Below are positions 45,080 to 53,991 of a stretch of 64,000 nucleotides of DNA, piece after piece (within the stretch, counting starts at the first letter, position 1; every line of letters begins with the position of its first letter). The DNA lies in assembly GCA_038531315.1 (NCBI GenBank), contig JBCBBT010000001.1, positions 62,001 to 126,000 of the forward strand, read 5' to 3'. The stretch is from JAJFFW01 sp038531315 (GTDB taxonomy: Bacteria > Pseudomonadota > Alphaproteobacteria > Caulobacterales > Parvularculaceae). The position numbers and the translations under genes were made by a program. Under the pieces are notes generated by a model. It saw nothing but the letters and a program-made list of their open reading frames with translations, ran no database searches and was not told the origin of the DNA.

Positions 45080-45106
45080 ATTCGCGCGTGACACGCGCGC
45101 GCGAAT
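45080..45106 (+). terminator. GC hairpin between pepN and the PleC-like gene
   Basis: ATTCGCGCG (45080-45088) pairs exactly with CGCGCGAAT (45098-45106) across a nine-base loop, 61 bases after the pepN stop. There is no T-run, so it is only a tentative terminator. Confidence 0.4.
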
Positions 45107-45205
45107 AGGAATAGTTTCCAAATCGTAAACGCCGCGATTGAAGCGGATCACCCTGACTTAAAAAAATAGTCCAAAGCGGCACTCATCCGCGCAGCGGCAG
45201 ACAAG

Positions 45206-47647
45206 ATGGCGACGACATCACAAGGCAAGAACGCAGCCGCCGCGCATGCAGCCGCATCAAAAAGCCGGCAAGCGCGCCCCCCCGCCGGCCGCGGCGCGCC
45301 GGCCCGTCCGATCACGCTATCAACCCCCGCCGCGAACGCCCGGCAGGACCGCTCCGGCCTTTCCGGACCGGTCGCCGCGCTTTCCGCAAGACGCCTCGCC
45401 GTTTTGACCGGGCTCTTTGTTTTGGCGATCGGCGCGTTGTTGACGTTCAAGCTGCAGGACGAGGCGCAAGCGCGGCGCGTTGAAACCGAATTGCGCGTCG
45501 CCCAGGCGGCGAGCGATTGCGCCGGGGCGCTCGATATCGCTGCGGTGACGGGCGGCTCGGCGGGTGAGGCTTTTGCAAGGTGCCACCCTGGCGGCGCCGC
45601 GGCGCTTTATCATTTGTCGTCAAACGGCGACGTCCTTGCTTCTTATGGGGCGGCGAAAAAAGTTTTTCTGGACGCCGCCGCCGCGCGGTCCTTGCCGCTG
45701 AACCGTCGCGGTCAGACCGTCATGAGCCTCGGCGATCTTTCAGCCCAGATGGCCTGGCGACCTCTTGATCAAGGCGGCGCGGTGCTTGCGGCGGCACCGG
45801 CGAAAGATATTTATCAGCGTACGCCGCTTTGGCTCGCCTATGTGCTGATCGCCGCCGCGATCGCGCTCGTCACCGGCTCGTTGCTGGCGGCTTTCGTCCA
45901 GCAAAGTAAAACCGCGGCGCGCGCCGCCGGTGCGCTTCAGGCGCTCTCCACAGTCGACGGCGCGCTCGCCGCGGGGCGTTGTTGCGCATGGCGATATGAC
46001 AGCGCAGCCCGGACGGTCATGCTGACGCGCGCATTGCTGGAGCCGCTGGGCCTTGGGCCGCGCGACCGACAATTTACGCTGCGTGAATTATCAGCGCTCA
46101 TTCATCCCAATGATCTGCGCGATGCGCTGGCGATCTTCACCGGGGATACATCGGGCGTCACCGAAGGCGCCGTCAGACTGCGCCGCCCGGACGGCGCCTG
46201 GTCGCGGGTTTATGTGCGGACCGCCGCCGCCTCGCCCGGACGCGCGCGCGGCGCGCGGGCCGGCGTTGCGATCGATCTCAGCGGGGCGCCGTCGATCAGC
46301 GCCGGCGCGGCGATCGCAGAAGCGCGCCTCAAGGACGCCATCGAATGCATCCCCGAAGCGTTTGTCTTGTGGGACGCACAAGGCCGTCTCGCCGCCTGGA
46401 ACCGTCGATTTGCATCGATCTTCAAACTCCCCGCCGGCGCCCTCGCGCATGGCCTTTCAGCCGAAGAAGTCGCAAAGAAAGCAAAAGCCGGCGGCATGGT
46501 CATCACGCAATATTTCGGCCCCCACGCGCCGCTCGACGAGCAATCGGTCGAGGTTGCGCTCAAAGGCGATCGCTGGCTTCAGATTTCGCGCCGGCGCACC
46601 GCCGAAGGCGGCCTCGTTTGTATCGCCAGCAACGTCACCGATATGAAGCGCCGGGCCCGCGCCCAGAAACGCAAGGAACGCATCCTTCAGGACGCTGTCG
46701 CCGACCTTCAGTCCTCACGCCGGACGCTGTCGGAGACAATGGAAAAATACGAACACGAAAAACATCGCGCCGAAGAGGCCAGCCGCTCGAAAAGCGAGTT
46801 TCTCGCCAATATGAGCCATGAACTCCGCACGCCGCTGAACGCCATCAATGGCTTTTCCGAGATCATGCAATCGGAGCTCTACGGCCCCCTCGGCGATGAG
46901 AAGTACAAGGAATATGTCAGCGATATTCTGGCGAGCGGCCAGCATCTTCTGGAACTGATCGACGATATTCTCGATATGTCGAAAATCGAGGCCGGCAAGC
47001 TGCATCTCGAACCATCGAAGGTCGACCTTGAACGGGTCCTCGCGGAATCCGCGCGCCTTGTCGCCAAGCGCGCCAAAGACGCCGGCATCGACCTTACTCT
47101 GTCTGTCGCCCACGCGCCGGCCGTATGGGCCGATGCGCGCGCGATCAAACAAGTCGTGCTCAATCTGCTATCGAACGCGGTGAAATTTACCGGCGAGAAC
47201 GGCGAGGTCACGCTGACGGCGCAAGCCGACCTCGACGGCGTCACGGTCATCGTTGCCGACAGCGGGACGGGCATTGCGCCTGAAAACCTGAAAAAGCTGG
47301 GCGCGCCGTTTGAAGTCAGCGAATCCTACGCCTCCAAAACACGCACCGGGTCCGGGCTAGGTCTTGCGCTCTCCAAATCGCTGATGGAGCTGCAAAGCGG
47401 CATCCTCGCCATCGCAAGTCAGGAAGGGCGCGGGACTGTCGCTTGCGCCACCTTCCCGCGGCGGTCCGGCGCCACCGTGCGCCTGCCGCACTTTATCGGT
47501 CCCGAAGCGCAAATCCTGACGCACCCGTCGCTCAATACGGCGCGCGAGGCGTCGGCAAACAAAGCGTCCGGAAAATCAGCGCCGCGCCCCCCACGCGCCG
47601 CCACCCGGAAGCCCACCGCGCGGACAGCCTCGCAAGCCGCCGAGTAA
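45206..47647 (+). CDS. pleC: PleC-like PAS sensor histidine kinase
   Basis: The 813-residue membrane kinase has an N-terminal Ala/Pro-rich stretch, two membrane spans (RLAVLTGLFVLAIGALLTF; LAYVLIAAAIALVTGSLL) flanking a small periplasmic domain, and PAS domains (ECIPEAFVLWDAQGRLAAWN). The HisKA core follows: SEFLANMSHELRTPLNAINGF with the phospho-His, then SELYGPLGDEKYKEY. The ATPase domain carries NLLSNAVKFTGENGEV and TGSGLGLALS. The H-box neighbourhood matches PleC, the DivK/PleD kinase-phosphatase that controls polarity in Caulobacter. A Lys/Ala/Pro tail follows. CtrA, which this pathway feeds, is encoded about 44 kb away in this same window. Confidence 0.8.
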   Translation: MATTSQGKNAAAAHAAASKSRQARPPAGRGAPARPITLSTPAANARQDRSGLSGPVAALSARRLAVLTGLFVLAIGALLTFKLQDEAQARRVETELRVAQAASDCAGALDIAAVTGGSAGEAFARCHPGGAAALYHLSSNGDVLASYGAAKKVFLDAAAARSLPLNRRGQTVMSLGDLSAQMAWRPLDQGGAVLAAAPAKDIYQRTPLWLAYVLIAAAIALVTGSLLAAFVQQSKTAARAAGALQALSTVDGALAAGRCCAWRYDSAARTVMLTRALLEPLGLGPRDRQFTLRELSALIHPNDLRDALAIFTGDTSGVTEGAVRLRRPDGAWSRVYVRTAAASPGRARGARAGVAIDLSGAPSISAGAAIAEARLKDAIECIPEAFVLWDAQGRLAAWNRRFASIFKLPAGALAHGLSAEEVAKKAKAGGMVITQYFGPHAPLDEQSVEVALKGDRWLQISRRRTAEGGLVCIASNVTDMKRRARAQKRKERILQDAVADLQSSRRTLSETMEKYEHEKHRAEEASRSKSEFLANMSHELRTPLNAINGFSEIMQSELYGPLGDEKYKEYVSDILASGQHLLELIDDILDMSKIEAGKLHLEPSKVDLERVLAESARLVAKRAKDAGIDLTLSVAHAPAVWADARAIKQVVLNLLSNAVKFTGENGEVTLTAQADLDGVTVIVADSGTGIAPENLKKLGAPFEVSESYASKTRTGSGLGLALSKSLMELQSGILAIASQEGRGTVACATFPRRSGATVRLPHFIGPEAQILTHPSLNTAREASANKASGKSAPRPPRAATRKPTARTASQAAE

Positions 47648-47670
47648 AAGACAGCACACGGAATTTTAAA

Positions 47671-48228
47671 TTATCTGCGCGGCTCTCCGCGTTCGCGTTT
47701 TCGCTCTTGTTGACGCTCTTGTCTGCGTTGGCGCCGCCGCCTTTCAAAATCCTCCTGTTGCGCCTGTAACAACGTCGCGCGTTGTTCGGGCGTCAAGGAT
47801 TGGAATGCGTCGATCAGCTTTTCGGCATAGAAATCACGTTGGCGCTGCTGCGCGGCGGCGACGTCGGCCGCCGCAGCACCAACGGCGGCACGGTCCCAGG
47901 GCTCTTTGGCCAGCGCTTCGCGTAACGCACTCCGCGCCGCACGGACCTCGCGCTGCATCAGGCGCGCCTCCTCGCGGGCCTCAATAAAGACGTCGCGAAA
48001 GACCGCGCGCGTTTCAGGCGCCGCCACCGCCAAATTTCCGAACCCGTCATTTTCGCCGCGCAGCAGCCGACGCATCGAACGCCGTTCATGATCGCGCTCG
48101 GGGGACTTGGGGGGCTTGGCGTCGACGACAGCCGGTTTCTCCGCGACGATCCTGCCGACGAAAAAACCGCCGGCGAAAACGTTTGCTGCGAGCGAGACCG
48201 CCAGAAGAATAATTACTCCACGTCCCAT
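47671..48228 (-). CDS. Periplasmic metal-resistance/sensor-like protein
   Basis: The 185-residue protein has one N-terminal membrane span (GVIILLAVSLAANVFAGGFFVG), and a helical periplasmic part (REVRAARSALREALAKEPWD; LIDAFQSLTPEQRATLLQAQ) ending in a very basic tail. The helical pattern with an LTPEQR segment is like the Spy/CnrX/ZraP-type heavy-metal proteins. It overlaps the end of the preceding membrane-regulator gene by 16 bases, so it is the last gene of an ECF sigma operon. In such systems the protein senses or buffers metals or misfolding stress. Metal ligands cannot be assigned. Confidence 0.7.
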   Translation of the reverse strand: MGRGVIILLAVSLAANVFAGGFFVGRIVAEKPAVVDAKPPKSPERDHERRSMRRLLRGENDGFGNLAVAAPETRAVFRDVFIEAREEARLMQREVRAARSALREALAKEPWDRAAVGAAAADVAAAQQRQRDFYAEKLIDAFQSLTPEQRATLLQAQQEDFERRRRQRRQERQQERKRERGEPRR

Positions 48229-48632
48229 AAAGCCCCCTCCTCGCTGAACCCGAGCGAGGCCGCGATCGCCGCATCGGCGTAGAGCAACGCTTCCTCATCT
48301 GCGGCAGCCGGCGCCGTGCTCAAACTGAGGGCGCCAGCGAAAAAGCCCGCCGCGCTCAACGCCGCAACGGCGCCGGACGGCGCCGCGACGCCGAGCCATC
48401 CTTTCGTCAGCATGCGCCATAATCCAGCGAGTGTTTGCGGGGCCTCACGGACCGCGCCGCCAGGATTAACCGCGTCATCATAACCCTCAAGCAGACGCGC
48501 CATCAGCGCATCGCTCGCTTCCGGCGCCGGCGCAGTGTTGAGGAGCGCGTCAAGCGCCTTATCGCTCATCATTCCATCGCCCACAGAATTGTCGCGATCC
48601 GGGGCGTCCGGCCGGTTCTTACGCTCGTTCAT
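48213..48632 (-). CDS. Putative anti-sigma-like membrane protein
   Basis: The 139-residue protein has an N-terminal hydrophilic half with an anti-sigma-like helix (MSDKALDALLNTAPAPEASD; LMARLLEGYDDAVNPGGAV) and one C-terminal membrane span (GAVAALSAAGFFAGALSLS). Its start overlaps the sigma factor stop by 4 bases and it overlaps the metal-sensor-like gene at its end. By position and shape it would hold the sigma factor at the membrane. No zinc-binding HxxxCxxC motif is seen, so it is not a ZAS-type anti-sigma factor. Confidence 0.6.
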   Translation of the reverse strand: MNERKNRPDAPDRDNSVGDGMMSDKALDALLNTAPAPEASDALMARLLEGYDDAVNPGGAVREAPQTLAGLWRMLTKGWLGVAAPSGAVAALSAAGFFAGALSLSTAPAAADEEALLYADAAIAASLGFSEEGALWDVE

Positions 48633-49207
48633 GACAGGCCTCCTTCCATCAACTCCTCACGCTGGGGGCTCAACACTTTCTTCAGGGTGCGCCGCCCTCT
48701 CGACAGGAGAGATTCCATGGCTTCAACACTTACATTCATCACTTCAGCCGCCTCGATGTTCGACAACTCCTGAAAGTGGCAAAGACTGATCGCCGCCCGT
48801 TGCCGTTCGGGCAGTCTCATCAACGCCGCCTCAACCGCGCGGGCCCGATCGGCCCTGATCATCGACTGTTCAGCGCCGTCGGCGTGATCGGCCTGTTCCG
48901 GGGCCGCATCCTCGCCGACCTCACGCCCTGTTTTCCGCAGGCGGTCGAGGCAGAGGTTTTTTGCAACCCGATAGAGCCATGTTTCAATTTTGGCCCCTTC
49001 ATCGCGCCACTTATGCGCATGCTTCCACAACCGCAGAAATGTTTCCTGAACCGCGTCTTCCGCGGCTGCGCGTTCTCCAAGCATGCGATAGCAAAGGCCC
49101 ATCACCTTATCCGTATGCCGTATGATCAATTCCGATGCGGCGAGCCTGTCGCCGGCGCCGGCCCGGCGCACAAGCTCATGGTCGTCCGTATCCGCATTTT
49201 CGCCCAT
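48629..49207 (-). CDS. ECF RNA polymerase sigma factor
   Basis: From the ATG at 49207 this is 192 residues. Region 2 is LIIRHTDKVMGLCYRMLGER with AAEDAVQETFLRLWKHAHKW and the -10 helix ETWLYRVAKNLCLDRLRK. Region 4 is LPERQRAAISLCHFQELSNI followed by EAAEVMNVSVEAMESLLSRG. It lacks a region 3, as ECF factors do. It directs RNA polymerase to stress genes. A TTG at 49246 opens a 13-residue extension that looks poorly conserved. It heads a three-gene overlapping operon with the membrane regulator and the metal-sensor-like protein. Confidence 0.93.
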   Translation of the reverse strand: MGENADTDDHELVRRAGAGDRLAASELIIRHTDKVMGLCYRMLGERAAAEDAVQETFLRLWKHAHKWRDEGAKIETWLYRVAKNLCLDRLRKTGREVGEDAAPEQADHADGAEQSMIRADRARAVEAALMRLPERQRAAISLCHFQELSNIEAAEVMNVSVEAMESLLSRGRRTLKKVLSPQREELMEGGLS

Positions 49208-49334
49208 TGTGACTTGCCCGGCGTCGTGATCAGCCGCCCCTGACAAAGCGGCGACGGTAGCAAAATTTCAATCGATGCGGCGCACCGCGATATTAGGGTG
49301 CGCCGCTTCGACTTTCCACAAGCTGCGGTGGGAA

Positions 49335-49727
49335 TTACCGACCGCGGCCGCCTCGGCGTTTACGCTCGGGCATTTCTTCTGCTGACAGAACGCCGTCGCC
49401 ATTGCGGTCAAGATTTTCAAACCGTTTTTCCGCGCGCGTCTGCCACTCCTGCAGCGTCACAACGCCGTCGCCGTTCACATCAGGATTGCGGCGCGCGCGC
49501 GCTTCAGTGCGGCGTTTTTCGCGATAGGCCTGCATCTCCTCTTCGGTGAGCGCGCCGTCGCCATTCGCGTCCGCTTGATCCAGCAATTGCACGGTGAAGG
49601 CGTTGAGTTCAGCCTCGGTCACCTGACCGTCGCGATCGGCGTCGAAGGCTTTGAACCCCTGCGCAGCCGCCGCAAAAGTAACGAGACCGCCAGCGACAAG
49701 CGCGAGTGTGAATACGCTCTTTTTCAT
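49335..49727 (-). CDS. Exported EF-hand calcium-binding protein
   Basis: From the ATG at 49727 (behind AGGAA) this is 130 residues: a signal peptide (KKSVFTLALVAGGLVTFAAAA) and four EF-hand loops, DADRDGQVTEAE, DANGDGALTEEE, DVNGDGVVTLQE and DRNGDGVLSAEE, ending in an Arg/Gly-rich tail (RKRRGGRGR). Each loop keeps the Asp at positions 1, 3 and 5 and the Glu at 12. It would bind calcium in the periplasm or outside. It lies upstream of the ECF operon on the same strand, separated by 128 bases, so a functional link is possible but unproven. Confidence 0.9.
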   Translation of the reverse strand: MKKSVFTLALVAGGLVTFAAAAQGFKAFDADRDGQVTEAELNAFTVQLLDQADANGDGALTEEEMQAYREKRRTEARARRNPDVNGDGVVTLQEWQTRAEKRFENLDRNGDGVLSAEEMPERKRRGGRGR

Positions 49728-49769
49728 GGAAAATTCCTTTTTTACCTGTTCCAACACCCCTTTAACGGC

Positions 49770-50936
49770 TCAGCGGCGGGAATCCGTCGCTTCTTTTTGT
49801 GCAGCGCGAAACGCCGTGGCGCGGCTCATTTCGGCGGTTTCAAAGATTTCCGCGGGAACACGGCCGGAATCGGTGGTCATGGTCGAGACTTCGAGCGGTT
49901 TTTTATCGGCGCCGGCGGCGAGATCGGCAAAGGCGACGACCCGCCGGAGGCGGGGCGAGAACGCTGCGGAGGTCAGGCGGCCGACGGGCGTACCGCCGGA
50001 AAGAACGCTGGCGCCGACATGCGCGTCATCGGCGTTGATGGCGAGAACGGCAAGTTCGCGATCAGCAGCCACGGCGTTTTTGACAAGGGCGCGCCGGCCG
50101 TTGAACCAGGCGCGGTTCAGCGGCGCCAGATGCGGCAGGCCGAGCGCTTCAGGCGTGCGCAGCGCGTCCGGCTTGGCGATGTCGTCGGCGCCCACAAAAT
50201 CGACGCCGGTGCGCGGTGTGCCGCTTTCGATGCGCAGGATGTCGATGGCGTCTACGCCGGCGGCGATCGGCGCCGCAGCGCGGCGAACCCGCTCCCACAG
50301 GATCAGGGCTTCCGCATAAGGATAAATAATCTCAACACCGGGCTGGACGCCAACATTGATCGGCCGCGCCGCTGTTTCGATCCCCCTGACCACGGTTTGC
50401 GCCGCCAGATCGTCGCCCGCCGCATCGACGCCCGCAGTCGCCGCCGCATCGCGCGCCTTCGGGCCGATGATCGCAAGGGCCGCAACGCGCCCGGTGATAT
50501 CTTCAATAGAGACCTGCATGCCGCGGCCGGCCAGCTGAAGCCGGCGCGCATGGGGCTTGGCGCAAGTCAGGAGAAGCATGTCGGCGCCGAGGCGCGCAAC
50601 ATCAATCAGATCGGTCACGTAACCGTCGGCGTTGAGAATAAGACCGCGCGCGCTTTCACCCAGTTCAAGATTGCGCACCGGCGCCGTCGTGACGCGAACC
50701 AGGAAATCGCTCGCCGCCGCGCCGCGCACAACGTAACGATAGAGTGGACCAAAATCGGCGATCGCAGCCTCGCTCGTCAGCGCAGCATATTCTTCTTCAA
50801 CGGATGTGTAGACGCGCGGCGCCGACCAGCCATTGATCGAGGTCCAGCTATTGGCGACGCTCACCGAAGCGGTTGCAGCGAAAAGGGCGGTCGGCTTCGG
50901 CTCAAAAGCGCCGGCGTCGGGTGCGGGGAAAATCAT
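49770..50936 (-). CDS. GcvT-like aminomethyltransferase/tetrahydrofolate-binding family protein
   Basis: The 388-residue protein matches the GcvT/DmgdhC fold: YTSVEEEYAALTSEAAIADF (the family's R-D-xx-G region), LGESARGLILNADGYVTDLI, ALAIIGPKARDAA, and the C-terminal barrel with LNRAWFNGRRALVKNAV and VLSGGTPVGRLTSAAFSPRL. GcvT moves one-carbon units to tetrahydrofolate. No other glycine-cleavage gene is present, and it lies 18 bases after an FAD-oxidoreductase-like gene. In other systems such pairs form demethylating dehydrogenases (dimethylglycine or sarcosine type), but the partners here are unusual. The substrate is unknown. Confidence 0.8.
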   Translation of the reverse strand: MIFPAPDAGAFEPKPTALFAATASVSVANSWTSINGWSAPRVYTSVEEEYAALTSEAAIADFGPLYRYVVRGAAASDFLVRVTTAPVRNLELGESARGLILNADGYVTDLIDVARLGADMLLLTCAKPHARRLQLAGRGMQVSIEDITGRVAALAIIGPKARDAAATAGVDAAGDDLAAQTVVRGIETAARPINVGVQPGVEIIYPYAEALILWERVRRAAAPIAAGVDAIDILRIESGTPRTGVDFVGADDIAKPDALRTPEALGLPHLAPLNRAWFNGRRALVKNAVAADRELAVLAINADDAHVGASVLSGGTPVGRLTSAAFSPRLRRVVAFADLAAGADKKPLEVSTMTTDSGRVPAEIFETAEMSRATAFRAAQKEATDSRR

Positions 50937-50954
50937 GGTGCGGAGCGCCTCGCC

Positions 50955-52574
50955 TTACTCGTTTCGCGCAACGTCGCGGCGGGCGTAACGAACCGCCGCC
51001 CGGCCCGCATTCCGTCCCGCGGCGCCGTTAACGCCGGGGCCAATCTGCGCTTCAGGGCCGCAAAAGAAAACGCCGTCGACGCCCGAGGCGCCGGTCGCCG
51101 CGCGCGCCAGCGTCACCGCGTCAAAGACGCCGCGCGCGCCGGAAAAAGTCGACGGGGCAAGGCCGCTCGATTGCGCAAGATCGTCCGCAAGGCGAACTTC
51201 GACAGCCTCAAGGCGTTCTTGCGCGCCGGGCGCGATCCGCTCCAGCGTTTTGATCGCAGCGGCGCGCACCTGACCGCGCATGGCGACAGAGCTTTCGGCT
51301 TCAAACGGCACGGGATGCAGCCAGCCGGCGGCGAGATTGCCGTTCGGCGGCGCCCATCCTTCCTCGTAGACGCTCGGGAAGACGAGCTCCATCAAAAGTT
51401 CCGATGACGCCTCGCCGTCGCGCGCCATACGATAGGCTTTGCGCAAGGCCAGCGCGTCGGGGCAATACACAAGCCGGCGCGTCAGGTTGAGACGGGTCTT
51501 GCCGTCGCGCGGCGTGCCTTTCAGCGCGAAATGCACTTTGGCCGCCGCCGCTTTCGTCGCGCGCGCCGACAGGACGCGTTGAAACTCGATGTCCGTTAGT
51601 TGCGGCCCGACATGGTTCATGAACGCGGTCTTGCTGTTCAAGGCATGCACAACGACCGGCGCGCGAACCTGACTGCCGTCGGCCATGGCGACGCCGGCCG
51701 CCTTATCCCACTCGACGATCACGGCGTTGATGTCCGCGCCGGCGCGAAACTCAACGCCCGCCGCCTGCGCCGCCCGGCGAAGCGCATCGAACACGCCCCC
51801 ATAGCCCCCCGCCGGCAATGCGGCGCCGGCCTGCAAGCCGACGGCCTCGCCGGCCCAGCGCCGGACGAGCGCCAGAAAACTGTGGGGGTCCGAGGGCCGC
51901 AATCCCGATTGCAAGGAGGCTTCGGCCAGTAAGAGACTTTTGATGTAGTCGTTCTTGAAGCGAGCGCTGACCACCTGATCGAGGGATGCGCTCGCATATT
52001 TATTCAGGAACGCTTCGCTCCGTTTCGACAGCTTGACCGCGCCCTCGCCCTTTAAAAAGGGCCGCAGGTCGCGACCCGCCTCCAGAATTTCTTCCGTAAA
52101 CGCCTGAAAGATATCCGCTTCTTCTTCATCGAAATCATACAACGCTTCATAGGCCTGATAGAGATCGCCGTCGAGGCGCAGGGCCGATCCGTCGGGAAAG
52201 TAATAAACGGTTTCAAACCGTCTTTGAACGAATGAAAGTCCGTGCCGATAAAGATCGAGGTCCGCAATTACCGCCGGATCAAGCGTCCGGACCAATATTT
52301 CGCCGTCATCGGAAAAATAGCCCGGCGCGAATTCGCGCCTTACGGGCGACGCGGCGCCGGCTTCGAGCAGAACGGTTTTGAGACCCGCTTTGGCCAGATG
52401 CCAGGCGGCGACGAAGCCGTCGACCGTTGCGCCGACCACGATGGCGTCGAGCCCACCTTCAATGCGCGGCGCATAGCCGGCCTCGCCCCGGCCCGGCGCC
52501 GGCGACGCGCCATCGGTGTTGTCCGCGCCCGGCGCCGCAGGGCGCATGGCGGCCTCAATCACGGGATCACTCAC
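50955..52574 (-). CDS. FAD-dependent oxidoreductase (phytoene-desaturase/amino-oxidase-like), second gene
   Basis: The 539-residue protein has an FAD-binding Rossmann start (DAIVVGATVDGFVAAWHLAKAG), a conserved GYFSDDGEILVRTLD stretch, and a C-terminal end with GVFFCGPEAQIGPGVNGAAGRNAG, the second FAD loop of desaturase-like enzymes. The usual GxGxxG reads GATVDG, so the middle Gly is Thr. It starts at a GTG overlapping the preceding gene by 8 bases, and the GcvT-like gene follows 18 bases later. The protein resembles FAD-linked amine oxidases and phytoene desaturases. Catalysis may be altered. Confidence 0.8.
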   Translation of the reverse strand: MSDPVIEAAMRPAAPGADNTDGASPAPGRGEAGYAPRIEGGLDAIVVGATVDGFVAAWHLAKAGLKTVLLEAGAASPVRREFAPGYFSDDGEILVRTLDPAVIADLDLYRHGLSFVQRRFETVYYFPDGSALRLDGDLYQAYEALYDFDEEEADIFQAFTEEILEAGRDLRPFLKGEGAVKLSKRSEAFLNKYASASLDQVVSARFKNDYIKSLLLAEASLQSGLRPSDPHSFLALVRRWAGEAVGLQAGAALPAGGYGGVFDALRRAAQAAGVEFRAGADINAVIVEWDKAAGVAMADGSQVRAPVVVHALNSKTAFMNHVGPQLTDIEFQRVLSARATKAAAAKVHFALKGTPRDGKTRLNLTRRLVYCPDALALRKAYRMARDGEASSELLMELVFPSVYEEGWAPPNGNLAAGWLHPVPFEAESSVAMRGQVRAAAIKTLERIAPGAQERLEAVEVRLADDLAQSSGLAPSTFSGARGVFDAVTLARAATGASGVDGVFFCGPEAQIGPGVNGAAGRNAGRAAVRYARRDVARNE

Positions 52575-53880
52575 CAGCGACGAGCCTTAGCGCGAGGCGC
52601 GCTGCGGCGCCGATTTCGTCAAGGTCAGGTTCCGGGGCCATCAGTTCGACCGCCTCCGTCGCAATGCGGCGTTCCGGCTCCAGTTCGCTTGCGCCATGAA
52701 TCTTAACATCCGTGCGCTGCACATTTGTCAGGGCGCCATTCAGATATTTACCGAGGCGCTGGACGATTTGTTTGCCGAGGACCTGACGGTCCTGTCCGGT
52801 CCATTCGCGCGGGCCGTCTTCGGAGGCCAGCAACTTCGGACAATAGGGCGTTCTGACGATGATTTCCTTCTCCGAGAATTCAAAGGTCAGCGGCGGATTT
52901 TCCGGCGTGCGCCCCTCAAGGACCGCATCGCGCGCGGCTCGGATTTCGTCTGGCGACTCGGCGATAAAAAATACCGTGTTATCGCCGGCGCCGTCGACAT
53001 CGGGACGCACGGGCTGATCAGCGAGTTTGACGCTGACATAGGCCTCGGCGTTTTCAAAATTGACGAGCGCCGCCGTGTCGCCCGCAAGCGGCAGCCCCGC
53101 CATCACGGCAAGGCGCGCCGATGACGCCATCAAAGCGCGGGTGCGGATATCGTCGCCCAGTTCAAAGTCGATATCGATGGCGCGCGCATCGACGCGCTCC
53201 ATCCGGCGTACGGCTGACGAAAACCGCTCCACGCCGGCGCGCTCGCAAACGCGCTCCATGGTCATCGCGAGGATATCGCCGTTCTTGACCGGCCACGCTT
53301 CGCGCATGGAAAGCGAGGCGAGCGCGCGGCCGGAGCCCGGCTCTTCGCCGCTCAGCCCGAAGGCGATGCCGGCGACGGTCGACAAATGGGTTTTCAGATC
53401 GGCGTCAAAAAAGTAGTCGTCAAGAATATCGGTAAGCGGATCAGTCTCAGCGCTATCCAGCGTCGGTCGGCGTTCAGCGTCGGCCAGCCGGTCGCAAATG
53501 GTCGCCGGCGTCTCGTCGTTTTTTCGCTGCTTGCGCGCCATCTCGTCAGAGAAATCGATCCACAGCGCGCCGTCGGACGGGCTCTTGTCGAGCAACGCCT
53601 CGCGCGTGCGATGATGATCGGGGAAAGTCGCGATCGAACGGCCGTCTTCAAAGAGCGAAACGCGCGCGCTAACGGGTTCGACAATCAATCCGGTGTCCTG
53701 AAGGTCGAGCTGGCGCCAGACGAAATTCGGAATATGCGGCGCGCTGGCGACCTCGGTCGGCTCAAGCCCGGTTTTGATGACAGCGCAGCGCGCCCCCGAT
53801 TTCGCCGCGCACGCCGCCGCCGCGAGGCCCGAAGGCTCCGCACCGAAGACGACAAGATCAAATTGGCGGCGTTGTTTCAT
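52567..53880 (-). CDS. FAD-dependent oxidoreductase-like protein, first gene
   Basis: From the ATG at 53880 this is 437 residues with an N-terminal Rossmann fold (FDLVVFGAEPSGLAAAACAAKSG), in which the middle Gly of GxGxxG is replaced by Glu. A NAD/FAD-like middle domain (GDILAMTMERVCERAGVERF) and an end domain with FSEKEIIVRTPYCPKL follow. It is similar in layout to its partner but shorter. The two genes overlap by 8 bases, and the GcvT-like gene completes a three-gene operon. I cannot name a substrate. Confidence 0.75.
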   Translation of the reverse strand: MKQRRQFDLVVFGAEPSGLAAAACAAKSGARCAVIKTGLEPTEVASAPHIPNFVWRQLDLQDTGLIVEPVSARVSLFEDGRSIATFPDHHRTREALLDKSPSDGALWIDFSDEMARKQRKNDETPATICDRLADAERRPTLDSAETDPLTDILDDYFFDADLKTHLSTVAGIAFGLSGEEPGSGRALASLSMREAWPVKNGDILAMTMERVCERAGVERFSSAVRRMERVDARAIDIDFELGDDIRTRALMASSARLAVMAGLPLAGDTAALVNFENAEAYVSVKLADQPVRPDVDGAGDNTVFFIAESPDEIRAARDAVLEGRTPENPPLTFEFSEKEIIVRTPYCPKLLASEDGPREWTGQDRQVLGKQIVQRLGKYLNGALTNVQRTDVKIHGASELEPERRIATEAVELMAPEPDLDEIGAAARLALRLVAGE

Positions 53881-53991
53881 GTTCCCGCAACCAACGCGCC
53901 GTCCCAAAACCCGTTTAAAACCGTTTTAAAACGGGGCCGCCTCGTGGCTTAACCCTGTCGGCTTTACGGAGGGACGCCTTTTCAGCGCTTC

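Noticed and set aside
49575..51407. A 610-codon open frame on the plus strand
   Set aside because: It lies opposite the EF-hand, GcvT-like and FAD genes, is Arg/Gly-rich with no domain, and reflects high-GC antisense openness.
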